From Stutzerimonas azotifigens (lineage in GTDB: Bacteria > Pseudomonadota > Gammaproteobacteria > Pseudomonadales > Pseudomonadaceae): a stretch of 64,000 nucleotides of DNA. Shown here in pieces: positions 11,121 through 19,556 of the stretch. Made by a program: the position numbers and the translations under genes. The notes under the pieces were generated by a model. It searched no databases, was not told where the DNA came from, and worked only from the letters and a program-made list of their open reading frames with translations. The stretch lies in the NCBI RefSeq assembly GCF_013522725.1, contig NZ_JAAMRF010000002.1, forward strand, positions 496,001 to 560,000. Direction: 5' to 3'. The first letter of the stretch is position 1. Each line of letters begins with the position of its first letter.

Positions 11121-12773
11121 TTACATGTTGGGATAGTTCGGCCCGCCGGTACCTTCGGGCGCTACCCAGGTGATGTTCTGCGCAGGGTCCTTGATGTCGC
11201 AGGTCTTGCAGTGCACACAGTTCTGCGCATTGATCTGGAAGCGCTTGCTGCCGTCGTCGTTGGCCACCACCTCGTAGACGCCGGCTGGGCAATAGCGCTG
11301 TGCCGGTTCGTCATAGAGTGGCAGGTTCTTGTCGATCGGGATGCTCGGGTCGGTCAGCTTCAGGTGTACCGGCTGATCTTCCTCATGGTTGGTGTTGGAC
11401 AGGAACACCGAGCTGAGCTTGTCGAAGCTGAGTTTGCCGTCCGGCTTGGGATAGCTGATCTTCTCCGCCTCCGAGGCCTTCTTCAGGCAGGTGTGATCCA
11501 TGCGGGTGTCACGCAGCGTGAAGGGGAGCTTTCCGCCCAGCAGGTTGTATTCGACGAAGCTGAACGCCGGACCCATGATCGGGCCGAATTTGTGCATCGC
11601 CGGACCGAAGTTGCGGCTCTGGTAGAGTTCTTCATGCAGCCAGCTCGCCTTGAACCCTTCGACGTAATTGGTCAGTTCGTCGGCTTCCCGGCCTTCGGCC
11701 AGGGCGGCGGCAATGGCTTCGGCGGCCAGCATGCCGGATTTCATGGCGGTGTGGCTGCCCTTGATCTTGGCGGCGTTGAGCGTGCCGAGGTCGCAGCCGA
11801 TGAGCGCGCCGCCCGGAAATACCATCTTCGGCAGGGAGTTGAAGCCGCCCTTGACCAGCGCTCGCGCGCCGTAGGAGATGCGCTTGCCACCCTCGAGGTA
11901 CTGTTTGATGACCGGGTGATGCTTGTAGCGCTGGAACTCGTCGAACGGCGAAAGGTGCGGGTTGCTGTAGGCGAGGTCGACGATCAGTCCGACCACGATC
12001 TGGTTGTTCTCCAGGTGATACAGGAAGGAGCCACCCGGATTTTCCTTGTTCAGCGGCCAGCCGGAGGTATGAACGACCAAGCCCTGTTCATGCTTGGCTG
12101 GATCGATTTCCCAAAGCTCCTTGATGCCGATGCCGTAGTGCTGCGGATCAACATTGGCGCTGAGCTGGAAGCGCTTGATCAGCTGCTTGCCGATGTGGCC
12201 GCGGCAACCTTCGGCGAACAGGGTGTACTTGCCGCGCAGCTCCATCCCTGGCGTGTAAACGCCTTCTTTCGGATTGCCCTCGCGGTCGACGCCAAGGTCA
12301 CCGGTGATGATGCCCCGGACGATGCCTTCTTCGTCGATCAGGGCTTCCTGGGCGGCAAAACCCGGGTAGATCTCGACCCCCAGGTTCTCGGCCTGCTGCG
12401 CCAGCCAACGGCACAGGTTGCCGAGGGAAATGATGTAGTTGCCCTCGTTGTGCATCGGCTTCGGCACGAAGAAGTTAGGTACTTTCGTGGCTTTTTCGGC
12501 ATTGTTGAGCAGGTAGATATCGTCGCGCTTGACCGGGGTGTTCAGCGGCGCGCCAAGGGCTTTCCAGTCGGGAAACAGCTCGTTCAGCGCGCGGGGCTCG
12601 AACACGGCACCGGAGAGAATATGCGCGCCAACCTCAGAACCTTTTTCGACGACGCAGACACTGATCTCTTGGCCAGCGTCGGCGGCTTTCTGCTTCAGCC
12701 GGCAGGCAGCCGATAGGCCCGCGGGGCCGGCACCGACGATGACAACGTCGAATTCCATGTATTCGCGTTCCAT
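11121..12773 (-). CDS. etfD: Electron transfer flavoprotein-ubiquinone oxidoreductase
   Basis: A membrane-associated FAD and [4Fe-4S] enzyme that passes electrons from reduced ETF to ubiquinone, feeding fatty acid and amino acid oxidation into the respiratory chain. The 550 residues match the family. The N-terminal FAD motif is VIVGAGPAGLSAACRL. The C-terminal cluster cysteines lie in CPAGVYEV and QNCVHCKTCDIKDP, the hallmark of ETF-QO. AGGAG lies eight bases before the ATG. A good sigma-70 promoter is present upstream and the gene is divergent from etfB-etfA, its partner genes, across a 317-base gap. Confidence 0.95.
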   Translation of the reverse strand: MEREYMEFDVVIVGAGPAGLSAACRLKQKAADAGQEISVCVVEKGSEVGAHILSGAVFEPRALNELFPDWKALGAPLNTPVKRDDIYLLNNAEKATKVPNFFVPKPMHNEGNYIISLGNLCRWLAQQAENLGVEIYPGFAAQEALIDEEGIVRGIITGDLGVDREGNPKEGVYTPGMELRGKYTLFAEGCRGHIGKQLIKRFQLSANVDPQHYGIGIKELWEIDPAKHEQGLVVHTSGWPLNKENPGGSFLYHLENNQIVVGLIVDLAYSNPHLSPFDEFQRYKHHPVIKQYLEGGKRISYGARALVKGGFNSLPKMVFPGGALIGCDLGTLNAAKIKGSHTAMKSGMLAAEAIAAALAEGREADELTNYVEGFKASWLHEELYQSRNFGPAMHKFGPIMGPAFSFVEYNLLGGKLPFTLRDTRMDHTCLKKASEAEKISYPKPDGKLSFDKLSSVFLSNTNHEEDQPVHLKLTDPSIPIDKNLPLYDEPAQRYCPAGVYEVVANDDGSKRFQINAQNCVHCKTCDIKDPAQNITWVAPEGTGGPNYPNM

Positions 12774-12849
12774 TAGCTATCTCCTACTCAAGGCTTGATA
12801 TTTTATAAGATGGAGGGCCAGGCTGGTCCCTTCGCTGGCCGAGCGGCAG

Positions 12850-12878
12850 ATTATATCTACACCCCAAGGCAGGTCCAA
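12850..12878 (-). promoter_or_regulatory. Sigma-70 promoter of etfD
   Basis: On the minus strand TTGGAC (12873-12878) and TATAAT (12850-12855) are separated by 17 bases, a near-consensus promoter pointing at etfD about 75 bases away. A PsrA-type operator begins three bases upstream of the -35 element. Confidence 0.8.
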
Positions 12879-12880
12879 TA

Positions 12881-12894
12881 CAAACGTTTGTTTG
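12881..12894. promoter_or_regulatory. PsrA-type operator between etfD and etfB
   Basis: CAAACGTTTGTTTG fits the published Pseudomonas PsrA consensus (G/C)AAAC-N2-4-GTTT(G/C) with a four-base spacer. PsrA is a TetR-family regulator that senses long-chain fatty acids and controls beta-oxidation genes; etf genes are reported PsrA targets in P. aeruginosa. The site abuts the etfD -35 and overlaps the etfB -35, so one bound protein could repress both directions. The 317-base gap holds this operator and the promoters; I see no other gene in it. Confidence 0.7.
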
Positions 12895-12918
12895 AATTTG
12901 CTGGAAGCCTGATAGAAT
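12891..12918 (+). promoter_or_regulatory. Probable promoter of etfB-etfA
   Basis: TTTGAA (12891-12896) and TAGAAT (12913-12918) are separated by 16 bases, and the first overlaps the PsrA-type site. The untranslated leader would be about 165 bases. A second candidate with TTGACC near 12955 and CAAGAT 17 bases on is weaker. Confidence 0.5.
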
Positions 12919-13090
12919 CGAGGATCTGTGGTTTATGACGGGGTATTTGCGTTGTTGACCCCTCTATAGGCACCCGTCAAGATACGAGCGGTTTTGCGCG
13001 CGCAGACGGTGCTGGCCACAGTTTGGGGTGCCATGCAGGGCCCGGTTCGCCTCGGCGGAATTCAATTCACCGGAGAGTAACGAGGAATCC

Positions 13091-13840
13091 ATGAAGGTTC
13101 TTGTAGCTGTCAAACGAGTGGTCGATTACAACGTCAAAGTCCGCGTCAAGGCGGACAACTCCGGCGTCGACCTCGCCAACGTCAAGATGTCGATGAACCC
13201 CTTCTGCGAAATCGCCGTGGAAGAAGCCGTGCGCCTGAAAGAGAAGGGCGTGGCCAGCGAAATCGTTGTCGTCTCCATTGGCCCGACCGCTGCCCAGGAG
13301 CAGCTGCGCACCGCGCTGGCGCTGGGCGCTGACCGTGCCGTACTGGTCGAGTCTGCTGACGAGCTGAACTCCCTGGCTGTGGCCAAGCTGCTCAAGGCCG
13401 TCGTCGACAAGGAACAGCCGCAGCTGATCATTCTCGGCAAGCAGGCCATCGACAGCGACAACAATCAGACCGGACAGATGCTCGGCGCCTTGACTGGTTA
13501 CGCCCAGGGCACCTTCGCTTCGAAGGTTGAAGTGTCGGGCGACAAGGTCAGCGTGACCCGCGAGATCGATGGTGGTCTGCAGACCGTTGCACTGAACCTG
13601 CCGGCGATCGTCACCACCGACCTGCGTCTGAACGAGCCGCGCTACGCTTCGCTGCCCAACATCATGAAGGCCAAGAAGAAGCCGCTGGAAGTGCTGACGC
13701 CCGATGCGCTCGGCGTTGCCACCAGCTCCACCCTCAAGACCCTCAAGGTCGAAGCGCCTGCCGCCCGCAGCGCAGGCATCAAGGTCAAGTCGGTAGCCGA
13801 ACTGGTCGAGAAACTGAAGAACGAGGCGAAGGTAATCTAA
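13091..13840 (+). CDS. etfB: Electron transfer flavoprotein, beta subunit
   Basis: The AMP-binding subunit of the soluble electron carrier ETF, which accepts electrons from acyl-CoA and other dehydrogenases. The 249-residue product begins [20 protein letters not shown], which is the standard EtfB N-terminus. The ETF beta signature region ([43 protein letters not shown]) is complete. An upstream in-frame start exists, but the ATG preceded by GAGGAAT fits all known family members. The stop is directly followed by etfA. Confidence 0.95.
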   Translation: MKVLVAVKRVVDYNVKVRVKADNSGVDLANVKMSMNPFCEIAVEEAVRLKEKGVASEIVVVSIGPTAAQEQLRTALALGADRAVLVESADELNSLAVAKLLKAVVDKEQPQLIILGKQAIDSDNNQTGQMLGALTGYAQGTFASKVEVSGDKVSVTREIDGGLQTVALNLPAIVTTDLRLNEPRYASLPNIMKAKKKPLEVLTPDALGVATSSTLKTLKVEAPAARSAGIKVKSVAELVEKLKNEAKVI

Positions 13841-14770
13841 ATGACTATCCTGGTTATCGCTGAACACAACAATGCGGTCCTGGCGGCTGCGACCCTGAAC
13901 ACTGTCGCGGCAGCCAAGGCCATTGGCGGTGACATCCATGTGCTGGTAGCCGGCGCCGGTTGCGCTGCCATCGGCGAAGCAGCTGCCAAGATCGAAGGCG
14001 TGTCGAAGGTGCTGGTCGCCGACGATGCGGCCTATGCTAATCAGCTGCCGGAAAACGTCGCGCCGCTGATCTCCGATCTGGCCAAGCAGTACAGCCATGT
14101 TCTGGCGGCCGCCACCACCAACGGCAAGAACTTCCTGCCCCGCGTCGCCGCCCAGCTGGACGTCGACCAGATTTCCGAGATCGTCGCGGTCGAGAGTCCG
14201 GACACCTTCAAGCGTCCGATTTACGCCGGCAACGCCATCGCCACCGTGCAGTCCAGCGCTCCGGTCAAGGTCATCACCGTGCGCACAACCGGTTTCGACG
14301 CGGTGAATGCCGAAGGCGGCTCGGCTGCCATCGAGCAGATCGCCGGTCCAGGCGATGCCGGCAAGTCGGCCTTCGTCGGTGAAGAGCTGGCCAAGTCCGA
14401 TCGGCCCGAACTGGCTGGCGCCAAGATCGTGGTTTCCGGCGGTCGCGGCATGCAGAACGGCGACAACTTCAAGTACCTGTACTCGCTGGCCGACAAGCTC
14501 GGCGCTGCCGTCGGCGCCTCGCGCGCTGCCGTCGACGCCGGCTTCGTGCCGAACGACATGCAGGTCGGCCAGACCGGCAAGATCGTCGCGCCGCAGCTGT
14601 ACATCGCGGTCGGCATCTCCGGTGCCATCCAGCATCTGGCGGGCATGAAGGATTCCAAGGTGATCGTCGCGATCAACAAGGACGAAGAAGCACCGATCTT
14701 CCAGGTAGCCGACTACGGCCTGGTCGGCGATCTGTTCGAAATCGTGCCGGAGCTTGAACGCCTGGTCTGA
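13841..14770 (+). CDS. etfA: Electron transfer flavoprotein, alpha subunit
   Basis: The FAD-binding subunit of ETF, 309 residues. The C-terminal FAD domain shows [34 protein letters not shown] and the final [20 protein letters not shown], all typical. The ATG follows the etfB TAA with no gap, so the subunits are coupled and made in equal amounts. A terminator ends the operon. Together with etfD across the divergent promoter, this completes the ETF electron route to ubiquinone. Confidence 0.95.
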   Translation: MTILVIAEHNNAVLAAATLNTVAAAKAIGGDIHVLVAGAGCAAIGEAAAKIEGVSKVLVADDAAYANQLPENVAPLISDLAKQYSHVLAAATTNGKNFLPRVAAQLDVDQISEIVAVESPDTFKRPIYAGNAIATVQSSAPVKVITVRTTGFDAVNAEGGSAAIEQIAGPGDAGKSAFVGEELAKSDRPELAGAKIVVSGGRGMQNGDNFKYLYSLADKLGAAVGASRAAVDAGFVPNDMQVGQTGKIVAPQLYIAVGISGAIQHLAGMKDSKVIVAINKDEEAPIFQVADYGLVGDLFEIVPELERLV

Positions 14771-14787
14771 TCGACCGGCGCGTTACG

Positions 14788-14817
14788 AAAAACCCGCTTC
14801 CAGGAGCGGGTTTTTTC
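14788..14817 (+). terminator. Rho-independent terminator after etfA
   Basis: An eight-base stem AACCCGCT/AGCGGGTT (14791-14798 and 14805-14812) runs into six Ts. It lies 18 bases after the etfA stop. Confidence 0.9.
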
Positions 14818-14883
14818 ATGGGCGAGCGATCGTGCCGCCAATGGTAAGATTCGCCGCATCGTCCTACAGGCCAAGAGGTATTC

Positions 14884-15705
14884 ATGGGGTTTCCCAGGCT
14901 AAAGCCGGCGTTGCTCCTCATCATGCTCAGCGTGACGGGGCTTGCGAGCGCGGCGGGCAAGTGCGATCGGGTGATTGCCACCGGCGCTGCCGACAACCCG
15001 CCGTTCCTCTGGCGTGACCCACAACATCCGGAGCGGCTGATCGGTGCCAGTGCAGACCTGCTCAGGCAGATCACTGACGCGATCGACCTGAAACTGGAAA
15101 TTCTCTACACCGGCGATGCGGACAAGGCGCTCGACGAAGTTCGCAGCGGCAGGGTCGATATTTTCGCCGGGGCGCCGCTCAGTATCGAGCGGCTCGAGGA
15201 GCTGGACTTCGTCCACCCGGCCGTCGCCGAGCTGGAAACGCTGCCCTGGGTGCGTCGGGATCATGTCTGGTTCTATGGCAGCCGTGAGGACCTCATCGGG
15301 CGAGCCGGTGCTTATGTGTCGAGCTCGCGCTTCGGTAGCCAGTTCGACGCGTTCGCCAGGGACAGCCTGCGCTTGCAGTCGACGCCTAATCTGACGCAGG
15401 CCTTGCAGAACCTCCTGGTGGGCGAGAGCGACTACGTGCTGCATGAGCGCTATTCGGCCATGGCACAGGCCGACACGCTGGGGCTGCTCGATGATTTGCT
15501 GCCCCTCGACCCGCCGGTGCTGAGCCAGGGTCTGCATCTGGCAGTGTCCCACGATTCGGCTTGTAATGACGCCTGGCTGCGCGGGAAATTGGCGCTGCAC
15601 ATGACGCAGTTGCGCGCTGCTGGCGTGCCCCGCGCACTGCTGATGAAAAACGTCGATCTCTGGAAAAGCCAACAGCTGGCACCTGCCAGCGCAGGTCAAG
15701 ATTAG
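14884..15705 (+). CDS. Periplasmic solute-binding-like protein (SBP family 3)
   Basis: A 273-residue exported protein. Residues 1-23 form a signal peptide ending in ASA. The rest resembles bacterial extracellular solute-binding family 3: NPPFLWRD, LLRQITDAIDLKLEIL, DEVRSGRVDIFAGAPLSIERLEELDFVHP and VWRD-like lobe switch regions. No ABC permease or ATPase gene is adjacent. Two envelope lipoprotein genes follow in close succession, so it may work with them and not in transport. I cannot assign a ligand. Confidence is moderate for the fold and low for the function. Confidence 0.7.
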   Translation: MGFPRLKPALLLIMLSVTGLASAAGKCDRVIATGAADNPPFLWRDPQHPERLIGASADLLRQITDAIDLKLEILYTGDADKALDEVRSGRVDIFAGAPLSIERLEELDFVHPAVAELETLPWVRRDHVWFYGSREDLIGRAGAYVSSSRFGSQFDAFARDSLRLQSTPNLTQALQNLLVGESDYVLHERYSAMAQADTLGLLDDLLPLDPPVLSQGLHLAVSHDSACNDAWLRGKLALHMTQLRAAGVPRALLMKNVDLWKSQQLAPASAGQD

Positions 15706-15715
15706 GAAATCTGTC

Positions 15716-16069
15716 GTGAACGCTTTCTCCCCCTGCCTTTTGCTGTCGGCGCTGTTGATCGCCGGCTGTGCTACCGACCCGGCTCCCACCGAGCAACTTC
15801 GCCTCTCCGAACAAGCCGTGGCGCAGGCGCGCGCTGTCGGTGCCGACGAAACGCTGGCCGAGCTACCGCTGGCCGAGGCAAAGCTCGCCCGGGCTCAAGC
15901 CGCCACGGCGCGCGGCGATAACCGGGCGGCGCGGCTGCTGGCCGAGCAGGCCGAGCTGGACGCTCGCCTGGCCGAGACCCGTGCTCTAAACCGACGCAGC
16001 GAGGAGCAACTGGCTGAGTTGACCGCGCGTATCGGCCGGTTGCGCCAGCAATTGGGAGCCCTGCAATGA
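15716..16069 (+). CDS. Small DUF4398-type lipoprotein
   Basis: A 117-residue lipoprotein starting at GTG. The signal peptide ends in LLIAGC, with lipidation at residue 18. The mature part is one long alanine, arginine and glutamate-rich helix, almost certainly coiled coil, with the repeated pattern AxAxLARAQAA and LAEQAELDARLAE typical of DUF4398. The next gene overlaps its stop by four bases and encodes an OmpA-type lipoprotein, so the two are probably a functional pair at the outer membrane. The role is unknown. Confidence 0.75.
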   Translation: MNAFSPCLLLSALLIAGCATDPAPTEQLRLSEQAVAQARAVGADETLAELPLAEAKLARAQAATARGDNRAARLLAEQAELDARLAETRALNRRSEEQLAELTARIGRLRQQLGALQ

Positions 16070-16869
16070 AGCGCTTCGGATGCGGTTGGCTGGTGTTCAT
16101 CGGCCTCTCGATCGGCGGCTGCGCCAGTCAGTCGCAAGGCCCGGCGCTGGATGACGCGTTGGCGGCGTACACACGGGTCAAGACGGATCCGGATGTGCTG
16201 CGCAGCGCGCCCAAGGATGTGGTTCGCGCCGGTGAGACCCTGGCGCGTGCCGAGCGTTTTTCCAGCTACCTGGGCAGCGGCGAGGACGTCGCGCATTATG
16301 CCTATCTCAGCCAGCGCTACAGCGATATCGCCACCCAGCACAGCGAACTGGAAAAAGCGCAGCAGCGTATCGCTCTGCTCGAGCGTGAGCGCGACCGGCT
16401 GCGCCTTGCCTTGCGTGAGGGCAGGATGCTCAGTTCGCAGCAGGAGAACCGGTGGGTCGAAGACCAGATGATGAGCCTCGCGGCCAGCGAGACCGATCGC
16501 GGGCTGGTGATGACGCTCGGCGACGTGCTGTTCGAGACGGCCAGCGCGACCCTGAGCCCGTCGGCCAACCGTACGCTGCTCAAGCTGGCGCAGTTTCTCC
16601 AGATCAACCAGCGACGCAACGTCAGGATCGAGGGCTACAGCGACAGTCTCGGCAGTGCCGAACAGAACCTGGCGCTATCGAAAGCACGTGCGCAGGCGGT
16701 TGGCGATCTGCTGGTCGACCTGGGTATCGAGGCTCGCCGGATCGAGGTCGTGGCATACGGCGAACGTTATCCGATCGCTGAAAACGCCTCGGCGCAGGGG
16801 CGAGCGCAAAATCGACGCGTCGAGATTCTGTTTTCCGACGACCAGGGGCGGATAGCGCCTCCCCGGTAA
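16066..16869 (+). CDS. OmpA-family peptidoglycan-binding lipoprotein
   Basis: A 267-residue outer-membrane lipoprotein. The lipobox IGGC places the lipid cysteine at 19. A helical DUF4398-like part (to about residue 140) precedes an OmpA-C/Pal-type domain with the core pattern NVRIEGYSDSLGSAEQNLALSKARAQAV and GRAQNRRVEI, which contacts diaminopimelate in peptidoglycan. It overlaps the preceding lipoprotein gene by four bases. The pair probably tethers the outer membrane to the wall. It is distinct from the main porin OprF because it is short and lacks a beta-barrel. Confidence 0.82.
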   Translation: MKRFGCGWLVFIGLSIGGCASQSQGPALDDALAAYTRVKTDPDVLRSAPKDVVRAGETLARAERFSSYLGSGEDVAHYAYLSQRYSDIATQHSELEKAQQRIALLERERDRLRLALREGRMLSSQQENRWVEDQMMSLAASETDRGLVMTLGDVLFETASATLSPSANRTLLKLAQFLQINQRRNVRIEGYSDSLGSAEQNLALSKARAQAVGDLLVDLGIEARRIEVVAYGERYPIAENASAQGRAQNRRVEILFSDDQGRIAPPR

Positions 16870-16913
16870 CAGGCGAAGGCTTTGGCGCGACTGTTTCGCG
16901 CACTCTGCTCACA

Positions 16914-16956
16914 ACTGTTATGGTGAAATACCGCTCCGCTGAGCTACTGTTATGGT
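16914..16956 (+). promoter_or_regulatory. Direct repeat, probable operator of the MocR gene
   Basis: ACTGTTATGGT occurs at 16914-16924 and again, identically, at 16946-16956. The 32-base period is about three helix turns, so both copies face the same side of DNA. Direct repeats upstream of the gene are usual for MocR-type autoregulators. A poorer third copy, ACTGTTTCG, lies near 16890. Confidence 0.55.
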
Positions 16957-16978
16957 TCAGTTAGCGGAGGCCGACGGA

Positions 16979-18409
16979 ATGACCAATCTGTTGCTTTATC
17001 AGCGTATCGCGCACCAGCTTGCCGAAGACATTCGTCGCGGCGTCTATCGCCCCGGCGAGCGAGTGCCTTCGGTGCGCAAGATGAGCGTCCAGCTCAATGT
17101 CAGCCACGCCACCGTGCTTCAGGCCTATGCGAATCTAGAGGATCAGGGGCTGATCCGCGCCCGCCCGCAATCGGGATTCTATGTTCATCAGACGCCTGCG
17201 CTGACCGCGCCGACCCCGGATATCGCACGGGTCGAGAAGCCGACGCTGGTAACGCGCAGCAGCATCATCCATCAGGTGCTACGTGAGGCCCGGCGCGAGG
17301 GTGTCATCCCGCTCGGTGCGGCGGTACCCCATGTCGATTATCTGCCTGTGCGGGCACTGCACCAGCAGCTGGCCAAGGTCACCCGGTTCCAGAGCGCCGA
17401 AGTCTTCGCCTACATGTTCAGCCCCGGATACGAGCCGTTGCGGCGCCAGGTTGCGATTCGCATGCGCGATGCGGGCGTCGTGGTCAGCCCTTCGGACATC
17501 GTCATCACCCATGGCTGTGTGGACGCTCTGCAGATGGCGCTGCGGGTCCTGACCAAGCCAGGCGACCTGATCGCCGCCGAGTCGCCTACGTACTATGGGC
17601 TCCTGCAGCTGGCCGATCTGTTGGGCCTGAAGGTCATCGAGATTCCCAGTGATCCGGCAACCGGAATCAGTCTTGAGGCATTGCAGCTGGCGGCCAGTCA
17701 GTGGCCAATCAAGGCGCTGGTGCTGACTGCGCGACTGAGCAACCCCTTGGGCGGATGCATCCCCGAGATGCGCCAGCGGCAGCTCCTGACGCTGGCCGAG
17801 ACCTTCGACATCCAGATCATTGAGGACGATATCTACGGCGAGCTGATGTTCGAACAGGGGCTGTCAAAGGCTCTCAAAGCCAATGACCGGCACGACCGGG
17901 TGATCTATTGCTCGAGCTTTTCCAAGACCCTTTCGCCGGGCGTGCGCATCGGCTGGATGATCGCTGGCAAACATCAGGAAGAAATCCAGCGCATGCAGAC
18001 CTTCAGTACTCACTCAGCCTGCAGCGTGACTCAGATGGGGGTTGCCGCCTATCTGGAAAATGGCGGCTACGACCGACATTTGCGCTATATCCGCCAGGAG
18101 TATCGCAAGAACCTCAGCGCGTTCCAGTTGGCCGTACAGCGCTATTTTCCCGAAGGGACACAAATGACCCGGCCGATCGGGGGGTTCATTCTCTGGGTTA
18201 GCCTGCCGGTCAAGGTCAACACCAAGGAGTTGCATGCCAAGGCGCTCCTGCAGGGTGTGAGTATCGCGCCGGGGCTGATTTTCAGTAACACCGAGCAGTT
18301 CAATCACTGCGTGAGACTCAACTGTGCATTTCCCAGGGGGCGTGACGCGGAGCAAGCGGTGCGAACCCTCGGGGCGCTGGCCGGCCAGTTGTGCCAACAG
18401 GCGCAATAG
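16979..18409 (+). CDS. MocR-type regulator (GntR helix-turn-helix fused to aminotransferase domain)
   Basis: A 476-residue transcription factor of the MocR/PdxR subfamily of GntR. Residues 1-70 form a winged helix (RVPSVRKMSVQLNVSHATVLQAYANLEDQGLI). From about residue 110 an aspartate aminotransferase fold type I domain follows, with SPTYYG, EDDIYGEL and the PLP lysine in YCSSFSKTLSPGVRIGWM. The ATG was chosen because GGAGG lies eight bases upstream; an ATG nine codons earlier lacks a ribosome site. MocR proteins usually bind PLP and control vitamin B6 or amine metabolism genes. Here no such gene is adjacent. Two direct repeats lie in front of it. Confidence 0.88.
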   Translation: MTNLLLYQRIAHQLAEDIRRGVYRPGERVPSVRKMSVQLNVSHATVLQAYANLEDQGLIRARPQSGFYVHQTPALTAPTPDIARVEKPTLVTRSSIIHQVLREARREGVIPLGAAVPHVDYLPVRALHQQLAKVTRFQSAEVFAYMFSPGYEPLRRQVAIRMRDAGVVVSPSDIVITHGCVDALQMALRVLTKPGDLIAAESPTYYGLLQLADLLGLKVIEIPSDPATGISLEALQLAASQWPIKALVLTARLSNPLGGCIPEMRQRQLLTLAETFDIQIIEDDIYGELMFEQGLSKALKANDRHDRVIYCSSFSKTLSPGVRIGWMIAGKHQEEIQRMQTFSTHSACSVTQMGVAAYLENGGYDRHLRYIRQEYRKNLSAFQLAVQRYFPEGTQMTRPIGGFILWVSLPVKVNTKELHAKALLQGVSIAPGLIFSNTEQFNHCVRLNCAFPRGRDAEQAVRTLGALAGQLCQQAQ

Positions 18410-18456
18410 CCGAGATTTCATGGTCTAACCGAGGGTGGGTGTTTGGAGAGGCTGAC

Positions 18457-19026
18457 ATGAAGCGCTGGATTTTTTTTCTGCTGCTGGTGCCGATGCTTGT
18501 CGCCTGTGACAACGCCGATGAGCCGATGTCCCGGGAGGCCGTATCCGAGGCGGCATCGCAGCCGCCGGCCTTGGAACCGGTTGAGTCAGAGCCAGAGGCT
18601 CAACCGGCGCCGACAGCGCCCGCCGATCCGGCAGGCGAAACGGCTCCAACCTCGATGCCCCCAGCGATCGAGATCGAATCGCCATCCTTACCCGACCCCC
18701 AGGCCGACACGCCACCGGCTGTGGCGATTCGCTTGCCGGATCCGGATAAACCGACCCCGCCGGTTGCCACCGCCAAGTCAGCGAAGCAGGCGGTGAAGGA
18801 CGTTGAGCTCGCCGCGTCGCGGTTGGACCTCAGCTTGCCTGACGATTGGGTGGACGAGTTCGTCTTCGCCGAGGAAGAAGTCGCCGATGGTAACCGCGTC
18901 CTGCCGCCGCTGTTCACCGAGCCTCGCCCACAGCTTCAGATGAGCGGGCGGCTGCTGTCTGGCAGCACCTATGAGGACAACGACAAATTTGACGGCGCCG
19001 AGATTCAGTTCGAGCTCAAGCGCTGA
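18457..19026 (+). CDS. Pro/Glu/Ala-rich lipoprotein of unknown function
   Basis: A 189-residue lipoprotein. The signal peptide MKRWIFFLLLVPMLVAC has a lipobox with lipidation at residue 17. Residues about 20-115 form a proline, alanine, glutamate and threonine-rich stretch that is likely disordered, like periplasm-spanning linkers. A compact C-terminal part (about 120-189) includes LSLPDDWVDEFVFAEEE and QMSGRLLSGSTYEDNDKFDGAEIQFELK. That end looks like the conserved part. The gene follows the MocR gene by 47 bases. I do not recognise a family. Confidence 0.7.
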   Translation: MKRWIFFLLLVPMLVACDNADEPMSREAVSEAASQPPALEPVESEPEAQPAPTAPADPAGETAPTSMPPAIEIESPSLPDPQADTPPAVAIRLPDPDKPTPPVATAKSAKQAVKDVELAASRLDLSLPDDWVDEFVFAEEEVADGNRVLPPLFTEPRPQLQMSGRLLSGSTYEDNDKFDGAEIQFELKR

Positions 19027-19224
19027 GTCTGGGTCATGTCTGTCGAGTCCGTCGGGGGCGGCACCAGACTCGTGAACGGCCCCGTCTGTTCCTTTTGTAC
19101 GAGGCGGGCACCCTGGACGGATAGCAGGTGCGAATCGTATTGACGGCTGGGTGCGAGCGGCGCGACGCCGATTGCTCGGATGCGCCGTCCATCTATTTCT
19201 GCAACCAGGGATGCGCCGGAGGGG

Positions 19225-19392
19225 TCAGCGGTATTTGGCGTCTTCGGCATCAGCCTGGGCATTGCGTTTGGCAATGCGCTCTTTCTGTTCTTCGGTCAGC
19301 GGAATCTTGCGCGCCGTCTTGAGCAGCATCATCAGGCTGGCCACGATCGAGCCGAGCACAATCGCGATCAGCAACCATACGTACCAGGGCAT
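19225..19392 (-). CDS. DUF2897 small membrane protein
   Basis: A 55-residue protein beginning MPWYVWLLIAIVLGSIVASLMML, one membrane helix, followed by a charged tail (KIPLTEEQKERIAKRNAQADAEDAKYR). This is the DUF2897 pattern found in Pseudomonas. AGGAG lies six bases before the ATG, which shows that this short start is the real one. The gene is divergent from pyrF with a 164-base gap. The role is not known. Confidence 0.75.
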   Translation of the reverse strand: MPWYVWLLIAIVLGSIVASLMMLLKTARKIPLTEEQKERIAKRNAQADAEDAKYR

Positions 19393-19556
19393 GAAATTCT
19401 CCTTTCGCTGGGCAGCCTTCAACAGGCCGGGTCCGCTAACGATAACGGCTGCGCGGTGGCGCAGCATCTACTCTTGTTGGACAGGCGCGGTTCGGTTTCG
19501 TCGCGCAGGTTGATTTCTGCGACAATGCGCGCCGAAATTTTAGCCGAGGAGCCGCC

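Noticed and set aside
11022-12716. Long plus-strand frame of 564 codons opposite etfD
   Set aside because: etfD has full family motifs, a promoter and a ribosome site on the other strand. The plus frame shows no recognisable domain.
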